From the NCBI GenBank assembly GCA_017304475.1, contig JAFKKV010000021.1, positions 62,001-126,000 of the forward strand: a stretch of DNA of 64,000 bases, written 5' to 3'. The position numbers and the translations under genes were made by a program. Each line of letters starts with the position of its first letter. The first letter of the stretch is position 1. The stretch comes from Hyphomicrobiales bacterium (GTDB lineage Bacteria > Pseudomonadota > Alphaproteobacteria > Rhizobiales > Phreatobacteraceae). A model generated the notes under the pieces. That model was given only the letters and a program-made list of their open reading frames with translations. It made no database searches and was not told where the DNA came from. Positions 16,920-24,862 of the stretch are shown in pieces.

Positions 16920-18006
16920 GCGCTTGTCCTGGGAAAAGAATGCCGCCGGTGACCGGCAGCCAGAGGCTGAGTTCGGCGGCCGTGGTCGCCTCCGCCGTTT
17001 CGATGCGCAGCGGATGGCCGCCGAGGTCGAGGCCGATCTGCCAGCGCCCGCCGATATAGGCGTGGCTGGTGACGCGCGCCCTGATCACCGAGCCGCCGGC
17101 TTCGGCCGGGCCTTCGGCGACGACGCGCATCTGCTCGGGGCGGAAGGCGAGGGTGACCTTGTCGCCCTTGGCCGTCTGCCGTTCGGTGGCGATGGCGATG
17201 CGCTGGCCGCCGGGCAAGGTCACGGTGGTCTCGTTGCCGGCCTTCGGGCTTTCGGCGACTTCGCCGGCGAGGAAATTGGTGGTGCCGATGAAATCGGCGA
17301 CGAAACCGTCGGCCGGCCGCTGGTAGATCTCCTGGGGCGTGCCGATCTGGGCGATGCGGCCGCCATTCATCACCACGATGCGGTCGGACAGCGCCAGCGC
17401 CTCCACCTGGTCATGGGTCACATAGATGGTGGTGAGCCCGAGCCTGGTGCGCAATTCGCCGAGCCAGGTGCGGGCGCGGTCGCGCAGCTTGGCGTCGAGG
17501 TTCGACAGGGGCTCGTCGAGCAGCAGGATTTCCGGGCTGTAGACCAGCGTGCGGGCGAGCGCCACGCGCTGCTGCTGACCGCCGGAGAGTTCGTGCGGAT
17601 AGCGGTCCTGGAAGCGCTCCATCTCCACCAGCGCCAGCGCCTCCTCCACCCGCCGCTTGCGCTCGGGGCCGGAGACTTTGCGCAGGGTGAGCGGGAAGAC
17701 GACATTGTCGTAGACGGTCATGTGCGGCCAGAGCGCGTAGCTCTGGAACACCAGGCCGCAATTGCGCGCCTCGGGGGGCAGAAAGATGCCGCGCTCGCCG
17801 TCGAAATAGGTTGTCTTGCCCACGGTGATGCGGCCGCCGGTCGGCTGGTCCAGGCCGGCAATGGCGCCGAGCGTGGTCGACTTGCCGCAGCCCGACGGGC
17901 CGAGCAGCGTGACGAACTCGCCATCCGCCACCGTCAGGTTGACGTCGTCGACCGCGCGGACGGAGCCGAAATGCTTGTTCAGGTTCTCGATCGTCAGTTC
18001 AGCCAT
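16903..18006 (-). CDS. ABC transporter ATP-binding protein (Fbp/Pot-like, MOI/CUT1 class)
   Basis: Importer ATPase of 367 residues. Walker A is GPSGCGKST (about 36-44), the Q-loop is in VFQSYALWPH, the signature is LSGGQQQR, Walker B is ILLLDEP and the switch His is in THDQVEAL. The C-terminal 120 residues form the TOBE/MOP regulatory domain of sugar, iron and polyamine importers. It energises the 12-helix permease encoded just upstream (8-base overlap). Operon context with CoA enzymes argues for an organic acid rather than iron as cargo. Confidence 0.95.
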   Translation of the reverse strand: MAELTIENLNKHFGSVRAVDDVNLTVADGEFVTLLGPSGCGKSTTLGAIAGLDQPTGGRITVGKTTYFDGERGIFLPPEARNCGLVFQSYALWPHMTVYDNVVFPLTLRKVSGPERKRRVEEALALVEMERFQDRYPHELSGGQQQRVALARTLVYSPEILLLDEPLSNLDAKLRDRARTWLGELRTRLGLTTIYVTHDQVEALALSDRIVVMNGGRIAQIGTPQEIYQRPADGFVADFIGTTNFLAGEVAESPKAGNETTVTLPGGQRIAIATERQTAKGDKVTLAFRPEQMRVVAEGPAEAGGSVIRARVTSHAYIGGRWQIGLDLGGHPLRIETAEATTAAELSLWLPVTGGILFPGQAHAKSL

Positions 18007-19723
18007 GAAGGCGCACTCCGAATACCGCGCGTGCCAGCGTGACGCAGGTGCCGATGACCACGACCTGGATGGTCGCGAGCGCGGCCACCAGGCCGACCTC
18101 GCCCTGTGTCCAGGCCTGCAGCAAGGTGGTGCCGATGACCTCGCTGCCCGGCGCGAACAGGAAGATCGCGGTGGTGTATTCCTTGAAGAAAGTGATGAAG
18201 AGGATGGTGAAACAGGCGACCAGCGCCGGCCGCATCAAGGGCAGCACGATGCGTCGGCTGGTGGTCCACCAGTCGGCGCCCTGGACGCGCGCGGCGCGGT
18301 CGAGATCCGGGCTCATCTGCATCAGCATCGGCGCGACCGCGCCGAGCCCGACCGGGATGTAATGCATGGTGAAGGCGATGATCAGGATCCAGATGGTGTT
18401 GCGCATGCCGCCGAGCCCCGGCAGCAGGGCGAAGGCGTAGAAGAAGCCGATGCCGGCGACGACGCCCGGCACGGCGCGCGGAAACAGCGCCACGTAATGC
18501 AGCGCGCCGCGCCAGCGGAACTCCGAGCGCAAGACGATGACGGCGATCAGCGCGATCAGCGCCGTTGCGATGACACCGCCGAGCGCACTGATCAGGAAGG
18601 AATTCCAGATCGAGCGCGGATAGACCGGATATTCGAACATGCTGGAGAAGTTCGCCGTCGTCAGCACGTCGGCGAGCGGCACCATGGGCGACAGCAGGCT
18701 GGTGAAGGCGCGCAACAGCAGCGCGCCGATCGGGGCGATCACGGTCGCGGCGATATAGGCCAAGGAGAGGGCGAAGAGCGGCCAGCGCAGCCGGTCGAGC
18801 CGGAACGGCCGTGGTCGTGTCGCCTTGCCGCCGAGCGTGACGAAGCGGCGGGTATTGCCGAGGAGCCGGCCCTGCAGCCAGACCAGCACGCAGACGACGG
18901 CGAGCATCAGGACGGCGGCGGTCGCCACCAGGCCGTGGTCCGGCCGGGCCGAGGCGACGCCGTTATTGTAGAGGAAAGTGGTCAGCACGGTGATGCCGGC
19001 GGGATCGCCGAAGACCAGCGGAATGGCCAGAAGCTCCAGGCCGACGGTGAAGTTCAGCACCGCGCTATAAGCGATGGCCGGCATCAGGAGGGGCAAGGTG
19101 ATGCGCCGCAAGGTGCGGAAGGTGCCGGCGCCGGCGACCCGTGCCGCTTCTTCGAGCGAGGGGTCGGTGATGGTCGCCGACGACATGCAATAGATATAGG
19201 CGACCGGGGCCTGCGAGACGCCGGCGATCATCGCCATGCCCGGCAGGGAATAAAGGTCCCAGGGCGCGCCGCCGAGCCAGTCCTGGGCGAGCAGTGTCAG
19301 ATAGCCTGCCGGCCCGTAGATCGTGTACCAGCCGAAGGACAGGACCAGCGCCGAGAGATAGATCGGCCAGAGGAACAGTTCGCCGAAGATGCGGGCTCCG
19401 GGCATGTCGGTGCGGCCGAACAGCACGGCGGCCAATGTGCCCAGTGTCTGCGAGATCAGCGTGGTGAGGCCGGCGAAGACGAAGGTGTTCCAGATCACCA
19501 GGCCGAAACCTGGCGTCCCGAACAGCCGGCCGAAATTGGCCAGCGTGAAGGACTGGCCGGGGTCATAAAGCGCACGGTCGAGCAGGGATTGGTAGAGGAC
19601 CGGCAGGAGCGGCGCCGCGACCAGGATGACGGTCAGCAGCGCCAGCCCGTATTGGATCGTCGTGTCGCGACCCGCCCGCGGCTTCGGCAGGGCGTCCGGT
19701 GACGCTCGGTGCACAAGGGTCAC
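17999..19723 (-). CDS. ABC transporter permease, fused two-domain FbpB/ThiP-like
   Basis: Inner-membrane permease of 574 residues, double the usual size, made of two BPD_transp_1 domains with about six helices each. Each half has its EAA coupling loop (EEAARVAGAGTFRTLRRITLPL in the first half; RAARVQGADWWTTSRRIVLPLM in the second). Such fused permeases need only one gene to form the channel. The start is GTG 19723, four bases after the binding-protein stop. Works with the ATPase at 16903-18006 and the binding protein at 19728-20846. Confidence 0.93.
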   Translation of the reverse strand: MTLVHRASPDALPKPRAGRDTTIQYGLALLTVILVAAPLLPVLYQSLLDRALYDPGQSFTLANFGRLFGTPGFGLVIWNTFVFAGLTTLISQTLGTLAAVLFGRTDMPGARIFGELFLWPIYLSALVLSFGWYTIYGPAGYLTLLAQDWLGGAPWDLYSLPGMAMIAGVSQAPVAYIYCMSSATITDPSLEEAARVAGAGTFRTLRRITLPLLMPAIAYSAVLNFTVGLELLAIPLVFGDPAGITVLTTFLYNNGVASARPDHGLVATAAVLMLAVVCVLVWLQGRLLGNTRRFVTLGGKATRPRPFRLDRLRWPLFALSLAYIAATVIAPIGALLLRAFTSLLSPMVPLADVLTTANFSSMFEYPVYPRSIWNSFLISALGGVIATALIALIAVIVLRSEFRWRGALHYVALFPRAVPGVVAGIGFFYAFALLPGLGGMRNTIWILIIAFTMHYIPVGLGAVAPMLMQMSPDLDRAARVQGADWWTTSRRIVLPLMRPALVACFTILFITFFKEYTTAIFLFAPGSEVIGTTLLQAWTQGEVGLVAALATIQVVVIGTCVTLARAVFGVRLHG

Positions 19724-19727
19724 GCCG

Positions 19728-20846
19728 TCACCGGATGTTGAAGGTTTGTTTCCAACGCGCCAGGAACGCGTCGTAATCCTTCAAGGCGTCGGCATCGTAG
19801 CCGACATAGATCATGTTCTGCTCGCCGACGATCTCGGCGATCGAGGAATAGGTGTGGCGGATACCGTCGCCGGGCTTGATACCCGGACGGGCCGGCGTCA
19901 GGCCGCCACGGCCGAAGGCGCGCTGGCCTTCTTCCGAGATGATGAAGTCGAGCATCAGCTTGGCCGCATTGATGTTCTTGGAGCCCTTGGGGATGGCCAC
20001 GCCGCGCAGCACCATGGGCTGGCCGTCGGCAATGAAGCTCCAGCCGAGGATGCGGGCGCGCGCCGGGTCGGCGAGCCTCGGCCAGAAGGTGATCGCGGAG
20101 ACGAACCAGCCGGTGGTGTATTCGCCGGCGGTGACCTTTTCGGTCATCGGTCCGCCCGAGCGTTCGAAACGCGGCTGCAGCTTGGCGAGCTCGGCGAACC
20201 AGGCCCAGGCCTTCTCGCCGTGCTTCTTCACGAAGGCATAGTTGATGCCGTAGCCGAAAGTGGTCTGGTGCGCGCCGTAGCTGGTGATCTTGTTGCGCCA
20301 GCCGCGCTCGTTGGCGGCGGCGAGCGTGAGAAACTCGGCGAAGCTCTTGGGGCGCTTGCCGTCCGGCACCAGCATGTTGTTCCAGATGAAGGCCATCGGG
20401 TCCGACGACACGGTGTACAGGCCGGTAAAGGGTTTCGACCAGTCCGGCCAGGCCTTGGCCTCGGGCGAGGCGTAGTCGAGGATCTCGCCGCGCGCCTGGA
20501 AATCGATCCAGCCACCGGGGTCGGCGGTGGCGATCAGGTCGGCGGTCCGGCTGTTGGTCGAGCGTTCGGCGAGGTAACGCTCGAAGCTTTCGCGTGAGGC
20601 CGGCAGGTCGAGCGTCTCGACCTTGATCCTGGGATAGAGCTTGTTGAAGGCCTCGATCACCGGCCGCCAGTTCTCCGGCGACATGATGGAATAGATCAAC
20701 AGGCTGCCCTCGCGTTCCGCCTGCGCAACGATGTCGCGATAGCTCTCCGGATAACCGGTCGGCAGGCCCTGAGCGCGGGCCGCGGGAATGCCGAGCGCGC
20801 CTACAAGGGACAGGGCGACAAGGTCTCTGCGGTCGATCGTCGGCAT
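19728..20846 (-). CDS. Periplasmic solute-binding protein (Fbp-type, class 1/6)
   Basis: Exported protein of 372 residues with a signal peptide of about 24 residues (ending GIPAARAQ; RR at residues 6-7 makes Tat export possible). The fold pattern (GSLLIYSIMSPENWRPVIEAFNKLYP near the N-terminus, LIATADPGGWIDFQ, and PARPGIK near the end) is that of the iron(III)/2-aminoethylphosphonate/thiamine binding-protein group. Start ATG 20846 has GGAGG ten bases upstream. First gene of the operon, divergent from the GntR regulator. The absence of an obvious tyrosine iron site and the CoA-enzyme context point to an anionic organic ligand (inference). Confidence 0.9.
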   Translation of the reverse strand: MPTIDRRDLVALSLVGALGIPAARAQGLPTGYPESYRDIVAQAEREGSLLIYSIMSPENWRPVIEAFNKLYPRIKVETLDLPASRESFERYLAERSTNSRTADLIATADPGGWIDFQARGEILDYASPEAKAWPDWSKPFTGLYTVSSDPMAFIWNNMLVPDGKRPKSFAEFLTLAAANERGWRNKITSYGAHQTTFGYGINYAFVKKHGEKAWAWFAELAKLQPRFERSGGPMTEKVTAGEYTTGWFVSAITFWPRLADPARARILGWSFIADGQPMVLRGVAIPKGSKNINAAKLMLDFIISEEGQRAFGRGGLTPARPGIKPGDGIRHTYSSIAEIVGEQNMIYVGYDADALKDYDAFLARWKQTFNIR

Positions 20847-20892
20847 CGTTGCATTTCCTCCGGGATTGGCATTTTGTCTTTTTTGCGCATAT

Positions 20893-20904
20893 ATTGGCGC
20901 CAAT
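20893..20904. promoter_or_regulatory. 12-base perfect palindrome, probable GntR operator
   Basis: ATTGGCGCCAAT lies in an AT-rich patch of the 139-base intergenic region between the ABC operon and the divergent GntR gene. A half-copy (TTGGGCGCC) follows at once. Perfect symmetry and position fit autoregulation and control of the operon. Confidence 0.5.
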
Positions 20905-20985
20905 TTGGGCGCCGTACTTTGAGCTGTCAAGTCTGAAGAATCGCGGGCAGATGAGCGCCGGGCTGCAGATGGACATGGGGGACGC

Positions 20986-21639
20986 ATGACTGCGGGCAGG
21001 CAGGAGCAGAAGCGCCACCTGGCGGCAGAGATGGCGGCGGCGATCCGTGACGGCGCCTACCGGCCGGGTGAATGGCTGCGCCAGATCGACCTCGAAGAGC
21101 GCTTCGGCGCCAAGCGCTTCGACGTGCGGAGCGCGCTGAGCGAATTGGCCGTCCGCGGCACGGTCGAGCATGTCGCCAATCGCGGCTACCGGGTCGCGGT
21201 GCCCGACATGACGGCCATCAGGGAGATCCTGGCGATCCGCATCCTCGTCGAGACCGCGGCGGCGCGCGAGGCGCTGCCCAAGATCGGTCCGGCCGAGCTG
21301 GCGCGGATCAAGGCCACGCAGCAGGCTTTCGAGACGGCCGTTGCGCATGGCAGCCGGGTCGACCAGGCCCGGACCAATGCCGATTTCCATGACGCCATCT
21401 ATGGCTGCGCGTCGAACCGGACGCTCGGCGAGTTGACCACGGAAATGCGCAATCGCTCGATCCGCTGGCCGATCGCGCTATGGCCGTCCCATGCCTCGCT
21501 CGAGAAGAGCGCCGCCGATCACCGCGCTATCGTGGCGGCGATCGAGGCGCGCGACATCGACGCGCTGGTCGAGGCCGTGCGGCAGCACATCAGCGGTTCG
21601 GCCGCCAATTATCCGGGCGACGAGACGGGGCTCGGCTGA
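20986..21639 (+). CDS. GntR-family transcriptional regulator, FCD subgroup
   Basis: DNA-binding repressor or activator of 217 residues. The N-terminal winged helix-turn-helix covers about residues 5-70 (YRPGEWLRQIDLEERFG, DVRSALSELAVRGTV); the C-terminal all-helical FCD ligand domain covers about 80-205, with likely metal/ligand His in DFHDAIY, ADHRAIV and RQHISG. FCD regulators usually respond to a pathway organic acid. Divergent from the five-gene ABC/CaiB/CitE operon, with a palindrome between them, so it is the likely local regulator. Confidence 0.92.
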   Translation: MTAGRQEQKRHLAAEMAAAIRDGAYRPGEWLRQIDLEERFGAKRFDVRSALSELAVRGTVEHVANRGYRVAVPDMTAIREILAIRILVETAAAREALPKIGPAELARIKATQQAFETAVAHGSRVDQARTNADFHDAIYGCASNRTLGELTTEMRNRSIRWPIALWPSHASLEKSAADHRAIVAAIEARDIDALVEAVRQHISGSAANYPGDETGLG

Positions 21640-21778
21640 CCATCGCGCGAGGCGGCCCCCGGCCGGCCTTGCACGAAACAATCAGACAAGAAACAGGCGG
21701 GCGATGGTGCGAAAGGCACCGCATTACTGCCCCAAACCCTTGTTTGTTAGGGCCGCGACAGACATGCAGGGAGCCGTC

Positions 21779-22351
21779 ATGGCCAATCTCCTTCACCGCG
21801 CACTCACCGCCGCCATGGCGAGCAGCGGCAAGCTTGCCGCCCAGGTCCTCATCTCGGTTGCCGCGACCGTCTGCGCCGCGGTTGTCGTGCCGCAATTGCT
21901 GCCGCGCTTCGGGCTGGCCATGGTGCCCGCCCGGGTCGCTGTGCCCCTGGCGGCCCCGACGGCCGATCTCGACGCGGCCTTCGTTCGGCCGGCCGCCCCG
22001 CCGCTGGAGGATATGGGGAAGGTGGCCTCCGAGCCGGTGCGGGCTGCGACGCTGCCGGTCAATATCGCTGCGGAAGCACCCGCCGGCGGCCAGACCGCAA
22101 CGCCCCCGCGCGGCTGCGGCCAGCGCTGCGAGGTCCGCCGGGCGGGCACCCAGGCTCCGGCGGCGCCCATGCCGCCGCCGCGGCCCGCGGCGCCGCTCGA
22201 ACTCGCGGCGATGATGACCCCCCAGCCGCCGGTCGCGGAGGCGCCGCGCCACCGGCTGTTCGGCCTGCAACTGCCGCAGCTTCCATTCGAGGACAAGGTC
22301 GTCCAGTCCGTGACGTCGGCGCGCAATGCAGTCTCGCGCCTGTTCGAATAG
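21779..22351 (+). CDS. Hypothetical protein with one membrane segment and Pro/Ala-rich region
   Basis: I do not recognise a family. From ATG 21779 (preceded by CAGGGAG) the protein has 190 residues: a hydrophobic stretch at about 20-42 (VLISVAATVCAAVVVPQLL), a Pro/Ala-rich extracytoplasmic linker with a CGQRC pair, and a C-terminal amphipathic segment (FEDKVVQSVTSARNAVSRLFE). Longer in-frame extensions to 21705 are possible but unsupported. It stands alone between the GntR gene and the response regulator. Codon usage and GC are like the neighbours. Confidence 0.55.
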   Translation: MANLLHRALTAAMASSGKLAAQVLISVAATVCAAVVVPQLLPRFGLAMVPARVAVPLAAPTADLDAAFVRPAAPPLEDMGKVASEPVRAATLPVNIAAEAPAGGQTATPPRGCGQRCEVRRAGTQAPAAPMPPPRPAAPLELAAMMTPQPPVAEAPRHRLFGLQLPQLPFEDKVVQSVTSARNAVSRLFE

Positions 22352-22674
22352 GCTGCGCCGAAGCGGAATTCGCAGGCGGTCCTGATCCGGTCGCCCGGCA
22401 TCGTTATGGCGGTGGCCTCGGGTGGCGCCCGGCCCGAGCGACGCGTCTCCGCGAGGAATGTCAGGTCTTGGAAGGCATTGCTGTCGGGGAGGCGCATGCA
22501 GGCGTTTGCCGGAGGCGCCCGAGACGCACCGCGGGCCTGCCTGTCGATTGCCCTGCAAGGCGCGTCAGGCCGCAGCAAGCCGCGTGGGCCCATAGCAGGC
22601 GCTACGTCCCGAAGATCGGAGCATCGGCTGCGCGCCTGCGCGGGCAGGCACTGATCACGACAAGGAGATGCGGC
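22352..22674. other. Intergenic region before the orphan response regulator
   Basis: 323 bases without a supported gene. The response-regulator frame stays open through about 200 bases of it, but the translation is Arg/Ala/Gly-rich and unlike a receiver domain. It should hold the promoter of the regulator; I see no clear operator or terminator. Confidence 0.5.
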
Positions 22675-23349
22675 TTGCGCGTGCTTCTGATCGAAGATGA
22701 ACGGCGCATCGTCGCCGATGTCAGCAAGGCCCTGTTCAACGCCGGTTTCGTCGTCGAGAGCTGCACCGATGGCGAGAATGGCTGGTTCCGCGGCGCACAT
22801 GAGAACTTCGATGTCGTGGTCCTCGATCTCGGCCTGCCGAAGCTCGACGGCATCAGCGTGCTCCGAAGGTGGCGCAGGGGCGGGCGCGCCATGCCCGTGC
22901 TGCTGCTGACCGCGCGGGACGGCTGGCGGGAAAAGGTCCAGGGTATCGATGCCGGCGCCGACGATCACCTCTCCAAGCCGTTCCACATGGAGGAGCTGGT
23001 GGCTCGCGTCCGTGCGCTCGCGCGCCGGGCCAAGGGCCATGCCTCGGCTGTGCTGGCGGCCGGCCCGCTCGAGATCGACACACGCAGCAAGGCGGTCACC
23101 GTCGGCGGCCAGAGCGTTGCCGTCTCGCCGCTGGAATACCGGCTTCTGAGCTACCTCCTGCATCAGGGCGGCCGCGTCGTGTCGCAGGGCGAGATCCGAG
23201 AGCATATCTACAGCGACGACAAAGACAATGATTCCAATGCGATAGAGGTGCTGGTGGCGCGGCTCCGGCGCAAGCTCGACATGCCGGTGATCAAGACGGT
23301 GCGCGGCCATGGTTATGTCGTCGAAGCCGATGCGTCGGGCTCCGCCTAA
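22675..23349 (+). CDS. Orphan OmpR-family response regulator (TTG start)
   Basis: Response regulator of 224 residues. The start is inferred to be TTG 22675: AAGGAGA at 22662-22668 is correctly spaced and the receiver domain begins at once (RVLLIEDE). Phospho-acceptor Asp51 lies in VLDLGLPK, with conserved Thr in LLLTARD and Lys in SKPF; the winged helix ends with RLRRKLDM and TVRGHGYVV. No histidine kinase is adjacent. It precedes an RND adaptor/pump pair on the same strand (178-base gap), which may be its target as in CusR or CzcR systems. Confidence 0.9.
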   Translation: MRVLLIEDERRIVADVSKALFNAGFVVESCTDGENGWFRGAHENFDVVVLDLGLPKLDGISVLRRWRRGGRAMPVLLLTARDGWREKVQGIDAGADDHLSKPFHMEELVARVRALARRAKGHASAVLAAGPLEIDTRSKAVTVGGQSVAVSPLEYRLLSYLLHQGGRVVSQGEIREHIYSDDKDNDSNAIEVLVARLRRKLDMPVIKTVRGHGYVVEADASGSA

Positions 23350-23527
23350 CGCGCGCCGCTGCTGGCTTTCAAACACCTGACGATCCGCGTCATGCGCGGG
23401 CAAAGGCGGATGCCCTAAGAGATTCGGGTGATTTCGCGCCGCGTCGCGCTGTTCTTCGTTGAGCGGCTGGCGCCCGGCGGCAAGTTCCGTCGCAGGCGGC
23501 GCTTGCAAGCTCTTTGAGGTTCCGCCG

Positions 23528-24829
23528 ATGGCCCGCCGTCAACTGCCCCTGTTTGGCGCGCCGAGCGTGCCGCTGATCCTGGCCGGCACCATGCTGGTGG
23601 CGCTCGCGGCCGGTTATTTCGCGCTGGGCGACATGGTGCCGGAGGGACGCGCCAATACGCTGTCCGCGTCGCTGCTCGATCGTCTCGGTGTCGGCGGGCG
23701 GCCGAGCGCCGAGGCGCCGCCACCGCCGGCCGCTGGCAAGGGCGACGGCTCGATCGCGCTGTCGAGCAACGAGCGGCGCAACATCGTGATCGAACCGGTC
23801 GCGCTCAGGCCGTTCCGTCCGCAATTCACCACCGAAGGCAAGATCGCCACCGACGAGGACCGGGCGACGCCGGTGCTGTCGCCTTATGCCGGCAAGGTCG
23901 TTCGCATTCTCGTCAAGCCCGGCGACATCGTGCAGCAGGGCCAGGTTCTCTGCACGATCGAGGCGACCGACATGGTGGCCGCCCAGAACGACTATGTCGC
24001 TGCGGTGTCGGGACTGGAGAAGGCCCGGACAGCCCTGCGCCTCGCCGACATCAACGAACGGCGCCAGCGCGACCTCTATAATGGCCGCGCGGCGACACTG
24101 CGCGACTTCGAGCAGGCGCAAGCCGACCAGAAGGGGGCTCAGGCCGACGAGCGCGCCGCCATCGCGGCGCTGAGAGCCGTGGAGAACCGGCTGCGCATCC
24201 TGGGCAAGACCGAGGGCGACCTCAACCAGCTGCGCGAGCGCGGCACCATCAATTCCGAGACCCCGATCGTCGCGCCCATCGCCGGCCTCATTGCCCAGCG
24301 CAAGGTCGGTCCCGGCCAGTTCGTCCAGGGTTCGGGCGGCGACGCCTTGTTCCTGGTCGACGATACCTCGTCGGTCTGGCTGCAGGCTTTCGTGCGCGAG
24401 GGCGACAGCCCGGCGGTGGATATCGGCGACGAAATCGAATTCAAGGTGTTGGCCCGCCCCGACCAGACCTTCCACGCCACCATCAGCCATGTCAGCCCCT
24501 TGTTCGACCCGGCGACCCGTCGGCTGGTGGTGCGAGCTTCCGTGCCCAATGCGCGCAGCATCCTGAAGCGCGAGATGTTCGCCACCGTCACCATCTTCAC
24601 CGAGAAGGCGACCGACTGGCCGGCCGTGCCGCGACGGGCGGTGATCCGCCAGGGCGAGCGCGCCCATGTCTGGATGGTCTCGGGCGAGGGCCGTGTGGCA
24701 CTGCGCGAGATCAAGACCGGGATGATCCAGAACAACTTCATCCAGGTGACCGAAGGCCTGGCGGCCGGCGACCAGATCGTGGTCCAGGGCAGCCTGTTCC
24801 TCGATCAGATGGCATCGGACGCCCGCTGA
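23528..24829 (+). CDS. RND periplasmic adaptor, CzcB/CusB-like
   Basis: Membrane-fusion protein of 433 residues anchored by an uncleaved N-terminal helix (about residues 14-36). It has a beta-barrel entry (FTTEGKIATDEDRATPVLSPYAGKVVRILVKPGDIVQQGQVL), an alpha-hairpin (about 155-235), the second lipoyl half (TPIVAPIAGLIAQRKVGPGQFV) and a membrane-proximal domain. The size and the N-terminal pattern fit heavy-metal adaptors. The start ATG 23528 has only a weak TGAGG upstream. Translated just ahead of the pump (33-base gap). Confidence 0.9.
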   Translation: MARRQLPLFGAPSVPLILAGTMLVALAAGYFALGDMVPEGRANTLSASLLDRLGVGGRPSAEAPPPPAAGKGDGSIALSSNERRNIVIEPVALRPFRPQFTTEGKIATDEDRATPVLSPYAGKVVRILVKPGDIVQQGQVLCTIEATDMVAAQNDYVAAVSGLEKARTALRLADINERRQRDLYNGRAATLRDFEQAQADQKGAQADERAAIAALRAVENRLRILGKTEGDLNQLRERGTINSETPIVAPIAGLIAQRKVGPGQFVQGSGGDALFLVDDTSSVWLQAFVREGDSPAVDIGDEIEFKVLARPDQTFHATISHVSPLFDPATRRLVVRASVPNARSILKREMFATVTIFTEKATDWPAVPRRAVIRQGERAHVWMVSGEGRVALREIKTGMIQNNFIQVTEGLAAGDQIVVQGSLFLDQMASDAR

Positions 24830-24862
24830 ACCGCGGTGTGTCGACATGGGCGGTGAATATCC

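Noticed and set aside
22468..22674. N-terminal extension of the orphan response regulator to an upstream ATG
   Set aside because: The extra 69 residues are Arg/Ala/Gly-rich and unlike a receiver domain. A TTG with a well-spaced AAGGAGA lies directly at the domain start.
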